Shown in pieces: positions 22,088 to 34,712 of a DNA stretch of 64,000 bases (position 1 is the stretch's first letter; every line of letters starts with the position of its first letter). Under the pieces are notes generated by a model, which saw only the letters and a list, made by a program, of their open reading frames with translations, had not been told where the DNA came from and searched no databases. The stretch is from Peronospora farinosa (taxonomy: Eukaryota; Oomycota; Peronosporomycetes; Peronosporales; Peronosporaceae), in the NCBI GenBank assembly GCA_947646735.1, contig CANTFK010000153.1, positions 1-64,000 on the forward strand, in the 5' to 3' direction. A program made the translations under genes and the position numbers.

Positions 22088-25000
22088 ATGGTGCGCGTGC
22101 CCGGATTCGAACCAGGGATTTCACCGCGAGTCCCAAGACGATAAAGATGATCACATCAAGAAGGAGCACAAGACCGAGAAGCCACTGGAAGACCGATCGC
22201 CAGTGACTTAAGAAGAAAAAACAAAGGATCGAAGGACCGACCGGACCTTGGGAGGGGCCCGGTCAACATGGTCGAGGTTTGATTTATTGAAGAAAAACCT
22301 AAATACCCTCCCTATGTCCTCTAAGAGGACACCTCGGGTCATGACCCCTACCATGATGCCGACGGTGAAAAATGAGAGGCTAAGGTCCCCGAAAAAAACA
22401 ACAAAACAAGATCGCGCAGTCCAAGCTGAAAAAGTTCCGGATGAAGGCGCCCGGAAACACGGAGTCTATAGGCCACGAGAATTCAGGACTGGCGTCATGA
22501 TCGGACGTTGACGTCACGAAGGTCTACCACCCACGCAAGCTAGACGCATTCTTGGAGAGCGACCCCGTCGCGAAGATCCTCAAGATCCAGCTGCTTGGAC
22601 AGCTCACTGGCTCGGTGTTGACCCTACCACGGCTGCAGGCCGTCACAGACGCGATCACCGCGCTGGTCACCCTTCTTCGTGAAGCGACCATGGTTGCAGG
22701 ACGTTTCGATCCGGACGACCTGCTTTCCCTGGGATTCGACAGAGTCACAAACGAAGTTAGAGAATATACACAAACGTCTGTCGACCCTCGTCGGTACCAC
22801 GCCAGCAAAGGGACACCTACCTCTGACGACAAACACACGATCACGACCCAGGGACAGCCAGATGACGCTTCAAGACATCGCGGTCTACCCTCAAATGTAT
22901 GGAGCCTCTTTCCACCCAGGAGCGAAGCAATGTCCATCGCATCACCTGCCGAGACAGCAGCAGCTTCATGGTCACCAGAAAGTCTTCGATGGATCAGTCA
23001 CTAGGAGGCTACTATGAGGCTACTGGGACCGACAGGGACGGCGCTGCTTAAGTCCCGAGCAAGAGGCGCGAAGCAGGAACAGCGAGCTCACAAAACGGTG
23101 ACGCGTGGACGACCAACAAAAATCCAGGTATCTGATTGGTTGAATTTTCAACCAATAGAAAGCTCCTTGGATGGTTGGTCATTTTCTCTCGTCGGTCGAC
23201 CCGGTCCCTCATTGGTCGACCCGGTCCCTCATCGGTCGACCCGGTCCCTCATCGGTCGACCCGGTCCCTCATCGGTCGACCCGGTCCCTCATCGGTCGAC
23301 CTTGGCCCCTCGTTGGTAGACCTGGGTCCCTTGTCGGTCGACCTCGGTCCCTCTTCAGTAGACCTGGGTCGCTTAAGAATGCAGCTCAATGTATCGAAAA
23401 TCAAAATTACAGCTGGAATGACCCAGGTTGGCCACGGACTACCTAACAAAGGGCAAGCAGAAAGACCTACGTGATTGACGTGGTGAAGACATGCGCGTGC
23501 TCAAGTCTCCGTACGGGAGGAGGGAAGCCCGGTAGGTAATCTACAGACCCTATCGACGCGGCAATGGCAAGATTTTTGCAAGTGCGTCAAGGATCGCAGG
23601 AACATCCTAACGGGATTGTGACCGGAGGAAGACTAGGGGCACAAGTGACTACCGCTCAAAATGACCCAAGCTCTACTGTACAAGTCACGGCTTAGCACTC
23701 GTCGCAAGGTTCATCTGCTACTAGCTATGTAACCAGGATGCCACTGGGACCGACAGGTGCGGCGCTGCTGAAGTCCCGAGCGAGGGGCGCGGAGCAGGAA
23801 CCACGTGGTCTCGAAACGGTGACGCGTGGACAACCAACGAAAATCCAGGTTTCTGATTGGTTGAATTTTCAGCCAATAGAAAGCTCCTTGGATGGTTGGC
23901 CATGGTCCCTCGTCGGTAGACCTGGGTCCCTCGTCGGTTGACCTCGGCCCTCATCGGTCGGCCTCGGCCCCTCATCGGTCGACCTCGGCCCCTCGTTGGT
24001 AGACTTGATCCCTCATCGGTCGATCTCGGTTCCTCGTCATTAGACCCAATCCCTCGTTGGTATACCTGGTTCCCTCCTCGGTAAACCTCGGTCCCTCTTC
24101 AGTAGACCTGGGTCTTTCAAGAATGCAACTCGATGTATCGAAGATTGAAACCACAGCTGGAATGACCCAGGTTGGCCACGGACTACCTAACAAAGGGCAA
24201 GCAGAAAGACCTACGTGATTGACGTGGTGAAGACATGCGCGTGCTCAAGTCTCCGTACGGGAGGAGGGAAGCCCGGTAGGTAATCTACAGACCCTATCGA
24301 CGCGGCAATGGCAAGATTTTTGCAAGTGCGTCAAGGATCGCAGGAACACCCTAACGGGATTGTGACCGGAGGAAGACTAGGGGCGCAAGTGACTACCGCT
24401 CAAAATGACCCAAGCTCTACTGTACAAGTCACGGCTTAGCACTCGTCGCAAGGTTCATCTGCTACTAGCTATGTAACCAGGATGCCACTGGGACCGACAG
24501 GTGCGGCGCTGCTGAAGTCCCGAGCGAGGGGCGCGGAGCAGGAACCACGTGGTCTCGAAACGGTGACGCGTGGACAACCAACGAAAATCCAGGTTTCTGA
24601 TTGGTTGAATTTTCAGCCAATAGAAAGCTCCTTGGATGGTTGGCCATGGTCCCTCGTCGGTAGACCTGGGTCCCTCGTCGGTTGACCTCGGCCCTCATCG
24701 GTCGGCCTCGGCCCCTCATCGGTCGACCTCGGCCCCTCGTTGGTAGACTTGATCCCTCATCGGTCGATCTCGGTTCCTCGTCATTAGACCCAATCCCTCG
24801 TTGGTATACCTGGTTCCCTCCTCGGTAAACCTCGGTCCCTCTTCAGTAGACCTGGGTCTTTCAAGAATGCAACTCGATGTATCGAAGATTGAAACCACAG
24901 CTGGAATGACCCAGGTTGGCCACGGACTACCTAACAAAGGGCAAGCAGAAAGACCTACGTGATTGACGTGGTGAAGACATGCGCGTGCTCAAGTCTCCGT

Positions 25001-26513
25001 ACGGGAGGAGGGAAGCCCGGTAGGTAATCTACAGACCCTATCGACGCGGCAATGGCAAGATTTTTGCAAGTGCGTCAAGGATCGCAGGAACACCCTAACG
25101 GGATTGTGACCGGAGGAAGACTAGGGGCGCAAGTGACTACCGCTCAAAATGACCCAAGCTCTACTGTACAAGTCACGGCTTAGCACTCGTCGCAAGGTTC
25201 ATCTGCTACTAGCTATGTAACCAGGATGCCACTGGGACCGACAGGTGCGGCGCTGCTGAAGTCCCGAGCGAGGGGCGCGGAGCAGGAACCACGTGGTCTC
25301 GAAACGGTGACGCGTGGACAACCAACGAAAATCCAGGTTTCTGATTGGTTGAATTTTCAGCCAATAGAAAGCTCCTTGGATGGTTGGCCATGGTCCCTCG
25401 TCGGTAGACCTGGGTCCCTCGTCGGTTGACCTCGGCCCTCATCGGTCGGCCTCGGCCCCTCATCGGTCGACCTCGGCCCCTCGTTGGTAGACTTGATCCC
25501 TCATCGGTCGATCTCGGTTCCTCGTCATTAGACCCAATCCCTCGTTGGTATACCTGGTTCCCTCCTCGGTAAACCTCGGTCCCTCTTCAGTAGACCTGGG
25601 TCTTTCAAGAATGCAACTCGATGTATCGAAGATTGAAACCACAGCTGGAATGACCCAGGTTGGCCACGGACTACCTAACAAAGGGCAAGCAGAAAGACCT
25701 ACGTGATTGACGTGGTGAAGACATGCGCGTGCTCAAGTCTCCGTACGGGAGGAGGGAAGCCCGGTAGGTAATCTACAGACCCTATCGACGCGGCAATGGC
25801 AAGATTTTTGCAAGTGCGTCAAGGATCGCAGGAACACCCTAACGGGATTGTGACCGGAGGAAGACTAGGGGCGCAAGTGACTACCGCTCAAAATGACCCA
25901 AGCTCTACTGTACAAGTCACGGCTTAGCACTCGTCGCAAGGTTCATCTGCTACTAGCTATGTAACCAGGATGCCACTGGGACCGACAGGTGCGGCGCTGC
26001 TGAAGTCCCGAGCGAGGGGCGCGGAGCAGGAACCACGTGGTCTCGAAACGGTGACGCGTGGACAACCAACGAAAATCCAGGTTTCTGATTGGTTGAATTT
26101 TCAGCCAATAGAAAGCTCCTTGGATGGTTGGCCATGGTCCCTCGTCGGTAGACCTGGGTCCCTCGTCGGTTGACCTCGGCCCTCATCGGTCGGCCTCGGC
26201 CCCTCATCGGTCGACCTCGGCCCCTCGTTGGTAGACTTGATCCCTCATCGGTCGATCTTGGTTCCTCGTCATTAGACCCAATCCCTCGTTGGTATACCTG
26301 GTTCTCTCCTCGGTAAACCTCGGTCCCTCTTCAGTAGACCTGGGTCACTCAATAATGCAGCTCACTATATCGAAGATTAAAACCACAGCTGGAGTGACCC
26401 AGGTTGGCCACGGACTACCAACCCAAGAGCAAGCAAATAACCCTACGTGATTGACGAAGGAATACATGCGCGTGCTCAAGCCGCTGTACGGCTGAACAAG
26501 CGCAAGGGGCGAC
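22088..26513 (+). repeat. Family C internal region 5 (four 744-type modules)
   Basis: The longest internal region. Primer site at 22089. A private 14-bp deletion (CCAGAGGACCATCA lost at about 22356) joins two frames in the central part. First module about 23008-23737, then ATGCCACTGGGACC modules at 23738, 24482, 25226 and 25970. Confidence 0.8.
23738..26513 (+). repeat. 744-bp tandem repeat, four units
   Basis: Four unit starts exactly 744 bp apart, near-identical; the last is truncated to 544 bp by LTR 6. The largest expansion of this unit in the window. Confidence 0.9.
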
Positions 26514-27742
26514 TGTGGTGAAGTGCTTTCCTAAATTGTGAAGAACCCAGGGGCCAGTTGGATTGAAGGTACAAGGGGCCGTGGACTAGGGAGAAGGGAC
26601 CACGCACCAGAGAGAAGTGATCCGGAGAGAAAGGGAACCTCTGAGGAAGCGACCGTTGGCTGAGAATGTGAAATAAAAACAAAGGAGAGATCATTACCAG
26701 GGTACTGTTTAACCGGTACCGAAGGGAGTCGACCATGGCCCTCATCTGTAGACCTGGGTCCCTCATCGGTCGACCTCGACTCCTCGTCGGTAGACCCGGT
26801 CCATCATCGGTCGACCCGGTCCCTCGTCGGTCGACCCAGTCCCTCATCGGTCGACCCGGTCCCTCGCTGGTAGACCTGGGTCCCTCATTGGTCGACCTCG
26901 GCCCCTCGGGGTTCAGCTACTCCTGACCAGTTAATACAAGGATCAGACTAGTCGACGCAAGGAATCAGAGCTTCAGGCAAGGATAGAGTAAAGGAGTTAA
27001 AAGGATAGGACTATATTAAATACTACTCAATTTGCGATCTACTTGGCAAGTCTTCGTCGCGCTGTAAAGGAACTCTAGTTTGGCCACACGCCTGTTCCGG
27101 GGAAGGGATATATTTGGCCCCCCCCCATTGAAGACAGGCGTGTGGTCAGACACAAGTGCGAGCTGAACCCCACGTGGTACGACTCCGTCACCTAAGAATA
27201 ACTTGCTCTAAGCTACTCACTGTTCCGGGAAGGGATGAATTTTGGCCCCCCGTCGAAGACAGTTGTGTAGCGAAGTTCAAGTGCGAATAGAGCTCCAGGA
27301 TATATTTGGCCTGTAAGCTCCTTCGAGTAGCAACACCCCCCAAGACCCGCTATCGGAAGCGGTCTCCCTCACCTCAAGGTCCGGGAGCAACGTAAAGGTA
27401 AGGTGGTTAATACCCCTGAAACAGAAGGAAAAGGCCAGGGACGACAAGCGCCCCTGAAGAATTTGGCTCTAAGTCCACTCTCGACAAAGTCGATCGAGTG
27501 GCCACCTACCGGCCCACCGAGTGAAGCATATCCACTCGAGGCCCCCCAGGTCTACCTCCCTCAAGGCAGACATCTACATCGTCACCAAGTCCTCCGAAGA
27601 GTGCAACCCGCCAGCCGACGGGTACACAAGGTGAGAGAAGGTTTATACGCGGCATCGGGGTACCCCCTCCGACAGTCGGCAGTCCAGCACAGTGAGTGGT
27701 TTGGGGTCTCATCATACAATTTTGAGAACCCACTCCACCACA
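26514..27742 (+). repeat. Family C LTR 6
   Basis: 1229 bp. The head reads CCTCTGAGGAAGCG and GTTGGCTGAG, shared with LTR 8. The base after the LTR is T, not A, giving CACATTGGTGCG at the primer-site junction. Confidence 0.87.
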
Positions 27743-29950
27743 TTGGTGCGCGTGCCCGGATTCGAACCAGGGATTTCACCGCGAGTCCCAAGACGATAAA
27801 GATGATCACATCAAGAAGGAGCACAAGACCGAGAAGCCACTGGAAGACCGATCGCCAGTGACTTAAGAAGAAAAAACAAAGGATCGAAGGACCGACCGGA
27901 CCTTGGGAGGGGCCCGGTCAACATGGTCGAGGTTTGATTTATTGAAGAAAAACCTAAATACCCTCCCTATGTCCTCTAAGAGGACACCTCGGGTCATGAC
28001 CCCTACCATGATCCAGAGGACCATCAGCCGACGGTGAAAAATGAGAGGCTAAGGTCCCCGAAAAAAACAACAAAACAAGATCGCGCAGTCCAAGCTGAAA
28101 AAGTTCCGGATGAAGGCGCCCGGAAACACGGAGTCTATAGGCCACGAGAATTCAGGACTGGCGTCATGATCGGACGTTGACGTCACGAAGGTCTACCACC
28201 CACGCAAGCTAGACGCATTCTTGGAGAGCGACCCCGTCGCGAAGATCCTCAAGATCCAGCTGCTTGGACAGCTCACTGGCTCGGTGTTGACCCTACCACG
28301 GCTGCAGGCCGTCACAGACGCGATCACCGCGCTGGTCACCCTTCTTCGTGAAGCGACCATGGTTGCAGGACGTTTCGATCCGGACGACCTGCTTTCCCTG
28401 GGATTCGACAGAGTCACAAACGAAGTTAGAGAATATACACAAACGTCTGTCGACCCTCGTCGGTACCACGCCAGCAAAGGGACACCTACCTCTGACGACA
28501 AACACACGATCACGACCCAGGGACAGCCAGATGACGCTTCAAGACATCGCGGTCTACCCTCAAATGTATGGAGCCTCTTTCCACCCAGGAGCGAAGCAAT
28601 GTCCATCGCATCACCTGCCGAGACAGCAGCAGCTTCATGGTCACCAGAAAGTCTTCGATGGATCAGTCACTAGGAGGCTACTATGAGGCTACTGGGACCG
28701 ACAGGGACGGCGCTGCTTAAGTCCCGAGCAAGAGGCGCGAAGCAGGAACAGCGAGCTCACAAAACGGTGACGCGTGGACGACCAACAAAAATCCAGGTAT
28801 CTGATTGGTTGAATTTTCAACCAATAGAAAGCTCCTTGGATGGTTGGTCATTTTCTCTCGTCGGTCGACCCGGTCCCTCATTGGTCGACCCGGTCCCTCA
28901 TCGGTCGACCCGGTCCCTCATCGGTCGACCCGGTCCCTCATCGGTCGACCCGGTCCCTCATCGGTCGACCTTGGCCCCTCGTTGGTAGACCTGGGTCCCT
29001 TGTCGGTCGACCTCGGTCCCTCTTCAGTAGACCTGGGTCGCTTAAGAATGCAGCTCAATGTATCGAAAATCAAAATTACAGCTGGAATGACCCAGGTTGG
29101 CCACGGACTACCTAACAAAGGGCAAGCAGAAAGACCTACGTGATTGACGTGGTGAAGACATGCGCGTGCTCAAGTCTCCGTACGGGAGGAGGGAAGCCCG
29201 GTAGGTAATCTACAGACCCTATCGACGCGGCAATGGCAAGATTTTTGCAAGTGCGTCAAGGATCGCAGGAACATCCTAACGGGATTGTGACCGGAGGAAG
29301 ACTAGGGGCGCAAGTGACTACCGCTCAAAATGACCCAAGCTCTACTGTACAAGTCACGGCTTAGCACTCGTCGCAAGGTTCATCTGCTACTAGCTATGTA
29401 ACCAGGATGCCACTGGGACCGACAGGTGCGGCGCTGCTGAAGTCCCGAGCGAGGGGCGCGGAGCAGGAACCACGTGGTCTCGAAACGGTGACGCGTGGAC
29501 AACCAACGAAAATCCAGGTTTCTGATTGGTTGAATTTTCAGCCAATAGAAAGCTCCTTGGATGGTTGGCCATGGTCCCTCGTCGGTAGACCTGGGTCCCT
29601 CGTCGGTTGACCTCGGCCCTCATCGGTCGGCCTCGGCCCCTCATCGGTCGACCTCGGCCCCTCGTTGGTAGACTTGATCCCTCATCGGTCGATCTCGGTT
29701 CCTCGTCATTAGACCCAATCCCTCGTTGGTATACCTGGTTCCCTCCTCGGTAAACCTCGGTCCCTCTTCAGTAGACCTGGGTCACTCAATAATGCAGCTC
29801 ACTATATCGAAGATTAAAACCACAGCTGGAGTGACCCAGGTTGGCCACGGACTACCAACCAAAGAGCAAGCAAATAACCCTACGTGATTGACGAAGGAAT
29901 ACATGCGCGTGCTCAAGCCGCTGTACGGCTGAACAAGCGCAAGGGGCGAC
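27743..29950 (+). repeat. Family C internal region 6
   Basis: Primer site at 27744, first module about 28677-29406 with five clean minisatellite units, final module 29407-29950, then a hybrid unit. Confidence 0.8.
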
Positions 29951-30530
29951 TGTGGTGAAGTGCTTTCCTAAATTGTGAAGAACCCAGGGGCCAGTTGGAT
30001 TGAAGGTACAAGGGGCCGTGGACTAGGGAGAAGGGACCACGCACCAGAGAGAAGTGATCCGGAGAGAAAGGGAACCTCGAAGTGAAGCGACCGCTGGATG
30101 AGAATGTGAAATAAAAACAAAGGAGAGATCATTACCAGGGTACTGTTTAACCGGTACCGAAGGGAGTCGACCATGGCCCTCATCGGTAGACCTGGGTCCC
30201 TCATCGGTCGACCTCGACTCCTCGTCGGTAGAACCGGTCCATCATCGGTCGACCCGGTCCCTCATCGGTAGACCTGGGTCCCTCGTTGGTAGGCCCGGTC
30301 ACTCATCGGTATACCTGGTTCACTCTTCGGTAAACCTCGGTCCCTCTTCAGTAGACCTGGGTCACTCAAGAATGCAGCTCACTATATCGAAGATTAAAAC
30401 CACAGCTGGAGTGACCCAGGTTGGCCACGGACTACCAACCCAAGAGCAAGCAAATAACCCTACGTGATTGACGAAGGAATACATGCGCGTGCTCAAGCCG
30501 CTGTACGGCTGAACAAGCGCAAGGGGCGAC
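29951..30530 (+). repeat. Hybrid family C unit (580 bp)
   Basis: Fourth LTR-head/internal-tail hybrid, matching 16282-16861 and 20279-20858. Confidence 0.82.
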
Positions 30531-31760
30531 TGTGGTGAAGTGCTTTCCTAAATTGTGAAGAACCCAGGGGCCAGTTGGATTGAAGGTACAAGGGGCCGTG
30601 GACTAGGGAGAAGGGACCACGCACCAGAGAGAAGTGATCCGGAGAGAAAGGGAACCTCGAAGTGAAGCGACCGCTGGATGAGAATGTGAAATACAAACAA
30701 AGGAGAGATCATTACCAGGGTACTGTTTAACCGGTACCGAAGGGAGTCGACCATGGCCCTCATCTGTAGACCTGGGTCCCTCATCGGTCGACCTCGACTC
30801 CTCGTCGGTAGACCCGGTCCATCATCGGTCGACCCGGTCCCTCGTCGGTCGACCCAGTCCCTCATCGGTCGACCCGGTCCCTCGCTGGTAGACCTGGGTC
30901 CCTCATTGGTCGACCTCGGCCCCTCGGGGTTCAGCTACTCCTGACCAGTTAATACAAGGATCAGACTAGTCGACGCAAGGAATCAGAGCTTCAGGCAAGG
31001 ATAGAGTAAAGGAGTTAAAAGGATAGGACTATATTAAATACTACTCAATTTGCGATCTACTTGGCAAGTCTTCGTCGCGCTGTAAAGGAACTCTAGTTTG
31101 GCCACACGCCTGTTCCGGGGAAGGGATATATTTGGCCCCCCCCCATTGAAGACAGGCGTGTGGTCAGACACAAGTGCGAGCTGAACCCCACGTGGTACGA
31201 CTCCGTCACCTAAGAATAACTTGCTCTAAGCTACTCACTGTTCCGGGAAGGGATGAATTTTGGCCCCCCGTCGAAGACAGTTGTGTAGCGAAGTTCAAGT
31301 GCGAATAGAGCTCCAGGATATATTTGGCCTGTAAGCTCCTTCGAGTAGCAACACCCCCCAAGACCCGCTATCGGAAGCGGTCTCCCTCACCTCAAGGTCC
31401 GGGAGCAACGTAAAGGTCAGGTGGTTAATACCCCTGAAACAGAAGGAAAAGGCCAGGGACGACAAGCGCCCCTGAAGAATTTGGCTCTAAGTCCACTCTC
31501 GACAAAGTCGATCGAGTGGCCACCTACCGGCCCACCGAGTGAAGCATATCCACTCGAGGCCCCCCAGGTCTACCTCCCTCAAGGCAGACATCTACATCGT
31601 CACCAAGTCCTCCGAAGAGTGCAACCCGCCAGCCGACGGGTACACAAGGTGAGAGAAGGTTTATACGCGGCATCGGGGTACCCCCTCCGACAGTCGGCAG
31701 TCCAGCACAGTGAGTGGTTTGGGGTCTCATCATACAATTTTGAGAACCCACTCCACCACA
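30531..31760 (+). repeat. Family C LTR 7
   Basis: 1230 bp, one C longer in the hairpin-loop C run than LTRs 4 and 5. Carries the GTGAAATACAAAC variant. Confidence 0.87.
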
Positions 31761-34712
31761 ATGGTGCGCGTGCCCGGATTCGAACCAGGGATTTCACCGC
31801 GAGTCCCAAGACGATAAAGATGATCACATCAAGAAGGAGCACAAGACCGAGAAGCCACTGGAAGACCGATCGCCAGTGACTTAAGAAGAAAAAACAAAGG
31901 ATCGAAGGACCGACCGGACCTTGGGAGGGGCCCGGTCAACATGGTCGAGGTTTGATTTATTGAAGAAAAACCTAAATACCCTCCCTATGTCCTCTAAGAG
32001 GACACCTCGGGTCATGACCCCTACCATGATCCAGAGGACCATCAGCCGACGGTGAAAAATGAGAGGCTAAGGTCCCCGAAAAAAACAACAAAACAAGATC
32101 GCGCAGTCCAAGCTGAAAAAGTTCCGGATGAAGGCGCCCGGAAACACGGAGTCTATAGGCCACGAGAATTCAGGACTGGCGTCATGATCGGACGTTGACG
32201 TCACGAAGGTCTACCACCCACGCAAGCTAGACGCATTCTTGGAGAGCGACCCCGTCGCGAAGATCCTCAAGATCCAGCTGCTTGGACAGCTCACTGGCTC
32301 GGTGTTGACCCTACCACGGCTGCAGGCCGTCACAGACGCGATCACCGCGCTGGTCACCCTTCTTCGTGAAGCGACCATGGTTGCAGGACGTTTCGATCCG
32401 GACGACCTGCTTTCCCTGGGATTCGACAGAGTCACAAACGAAGTTAGAGAATATACACAAACGTCTGTCGACCCTCGTCGGTACCACGCCAGCAAAGGGA
32501 CACCTACCTCTGACGACAAACACACGATCACGACCCAGGGACAGCCAGATGACGCTTCAAGACATCGCGGTCTACCCTCAAATGTATGGAGCCTCTTTCC
32601 ACCCAGGAGCGAAGCAATGTCCATCGCATCACCTGCCGAGACAGCAGCAGCTTCATGGTCACCAGAAAGTCTTCGATGGATCAGTCACTAGGAGGCTACT
32701 ATGAGGCTACTGGGACCGACAGGGACGGCGCTGCTTAAGTCCCGAGCAAGAGGCGCGAAGCAGGAACAGCGAGCTCACAAAACGGTGACGCGTGGACGAC
32801 CAACAAAAATCCAGGTATCTGATTGGTTGAATTTTCAACCAATAGAAAGCTCCTTGGATGGTTGGTCATTTTCTCTCGTCGGTCGACCCGGTCCCTCATT
32901 GGTCGACCCGGTCCCTCATCGGTCGACCCGGTCCCTCATCGGTCGACCCGGTCCCTCATCGGTCGACCCGGTCCCTCATCGGTCGACCTTGGCCCCTCGT
33001 TGGTAGACCTGGGTCCCTTGTCGGTCGACCTCGGTCCCTCTTCAGTAGACCTGGGTCGCTTAAGAATGCAGCTCAATGTATCGAAAATCAAAATTACAGC
33101 TGGAATGACCCAGGTTGGCCACGGACTACCTAACAAAGGGCAAGCAGAAAGACCTACGTGATTGACGTGGTGAAGACATGCGCGTGCTCAAGTCTCCGTA
33201 CGGGAGGAGGGAAGCCCGGTAGGTAATCTACAGACCCTATCGACGCGGCAATGGCAAGATTTTTGCAAGTGCGTCAAGGATCGCAGGAACATCCTAACGG
33301 GATTGTGACCGGAGGAAGACTAGGGGCGCAAGTGACTACCGCTCAAAATGACCCAAGCTCTACTGTACAAGTCACGGCTTAGCACTCGTCGCAAGGTTCA
33401 TCTGCTACTAGCTATGTAACCAGGATGCCACTGGGACCGACAGGTGCGGCGCTGCTGAAGTCCCGAGCGAGGGGCGCGGAGCAGGAACCACGTGGTCTCG
33501 AAACGGTGACGCGTGGACAACCAACGAAAATCCAGGTTTCTGATTGGTTGAATTTTCAGCCAATAGAAAGCTCCTTGGATGGTTGGCCATGGTCCCTCGT
33601 CGGTAGACCTGGGTCCCTCGTCGGTTGACCTCGGCCCTCATCGGTCGGCCTCGGCCCCTCATCGGTCGACCTCGGCCCCTCGTTGGTAGACTTGATCCCT
33701 CATCGGTCGATCTCGGTTCCTCGTCATTAGACCCAATCCCTCGTTGGTATACCTGGTTCCCTCCTCGGTAAACCTCGGTCCCTCTTCAGTAGACCTGGGT
33801 CTTTCAAGAATGCAACTCGATGTATCGAAGATTGAAACCACAGCTGGAATGACCCAGGTTGGCCACGGACTACCTAACAAAGGGCAAGCAGAAAGACCTA
33901 CGTGATTGACGTGGTGAAGACATGCGCGTGCTCAAGTCTCCGTACGGGAGGAGGGAAGCCCGGTAGGTAATCTACAGACCCTATCGACGCGGCAATGGCA
34001 AGATTTTTGCAAGTGCGTCAAGGATCGCAGGAACACCCTAACGGGATTGTGACCGGAGGAAGACTAGGGGCGCAAGTGACTACCGCTCAAAATGACCCAA
34101 GCTCTACTGTACAAGTCACGGCTTAGCACTCGTCGCAAGGTTCATCTGCTACTAGCTATGTAACCAGGATGCCACTGGGACCGACAGGTGCGGCGCTGCT
34201 GAAGTCCCGAGCGAGGGGCGCGGAGCAGGAACCACGTGGTCTCGAAACGGTGACGCGTGGACAACCAACGAAAATCCAGGTTTCTGATTGGTTGAATTTT
34301 CAGCCAATAGAAAGCTCCTTGGATGGTTGGCCATGGTCCCTCGTCGGTAGACCTGGGTCCCTCGTCGGTTGACCTCGGCCCTCATCGGTCGGCCTCGGCC
34401 CCTCATCGGTCGACCTCGGCCCCTCGTTGGTAGACTTGATCCCTCATCGGTCGATCTTGGTTCCTCGTCATTAGACCCAATCCCTCGTTGGTATACCTGG
34501 TTCTCTCCTCGGTAAACCTCGGTCCCTCTTCAGTAGACCTGGGTCACTCAAGAATGCAGCTCACTATATCGAAGATTAAAACCACAGCTGGAGTGACCCA
34601 GGTTGGCCACGGACTACCAACCCAAGAGCAAGCAAATAACCCTACGTGATTGACGAAGGAATACATGCGCGTGCTCAAGCCGCTGTACGGCTGAACAAGC
34701 GCAAGGGGCGAC
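31761..34712 (+). repeat. Family C internal region 7 (two 744-type modules)
   Basis: Primer site at 31762, first module about 32695-33424, then modules at 33425 and 34169. Followed directly by LTR 8. Confidence 0.8.
33425..34712 (+). repeat. 744-bp tandem repeat, two units
   Basis: Unit starts 744 bp apart; the second is cut to 544 bp by LTR 8. Confidence 0.88.
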
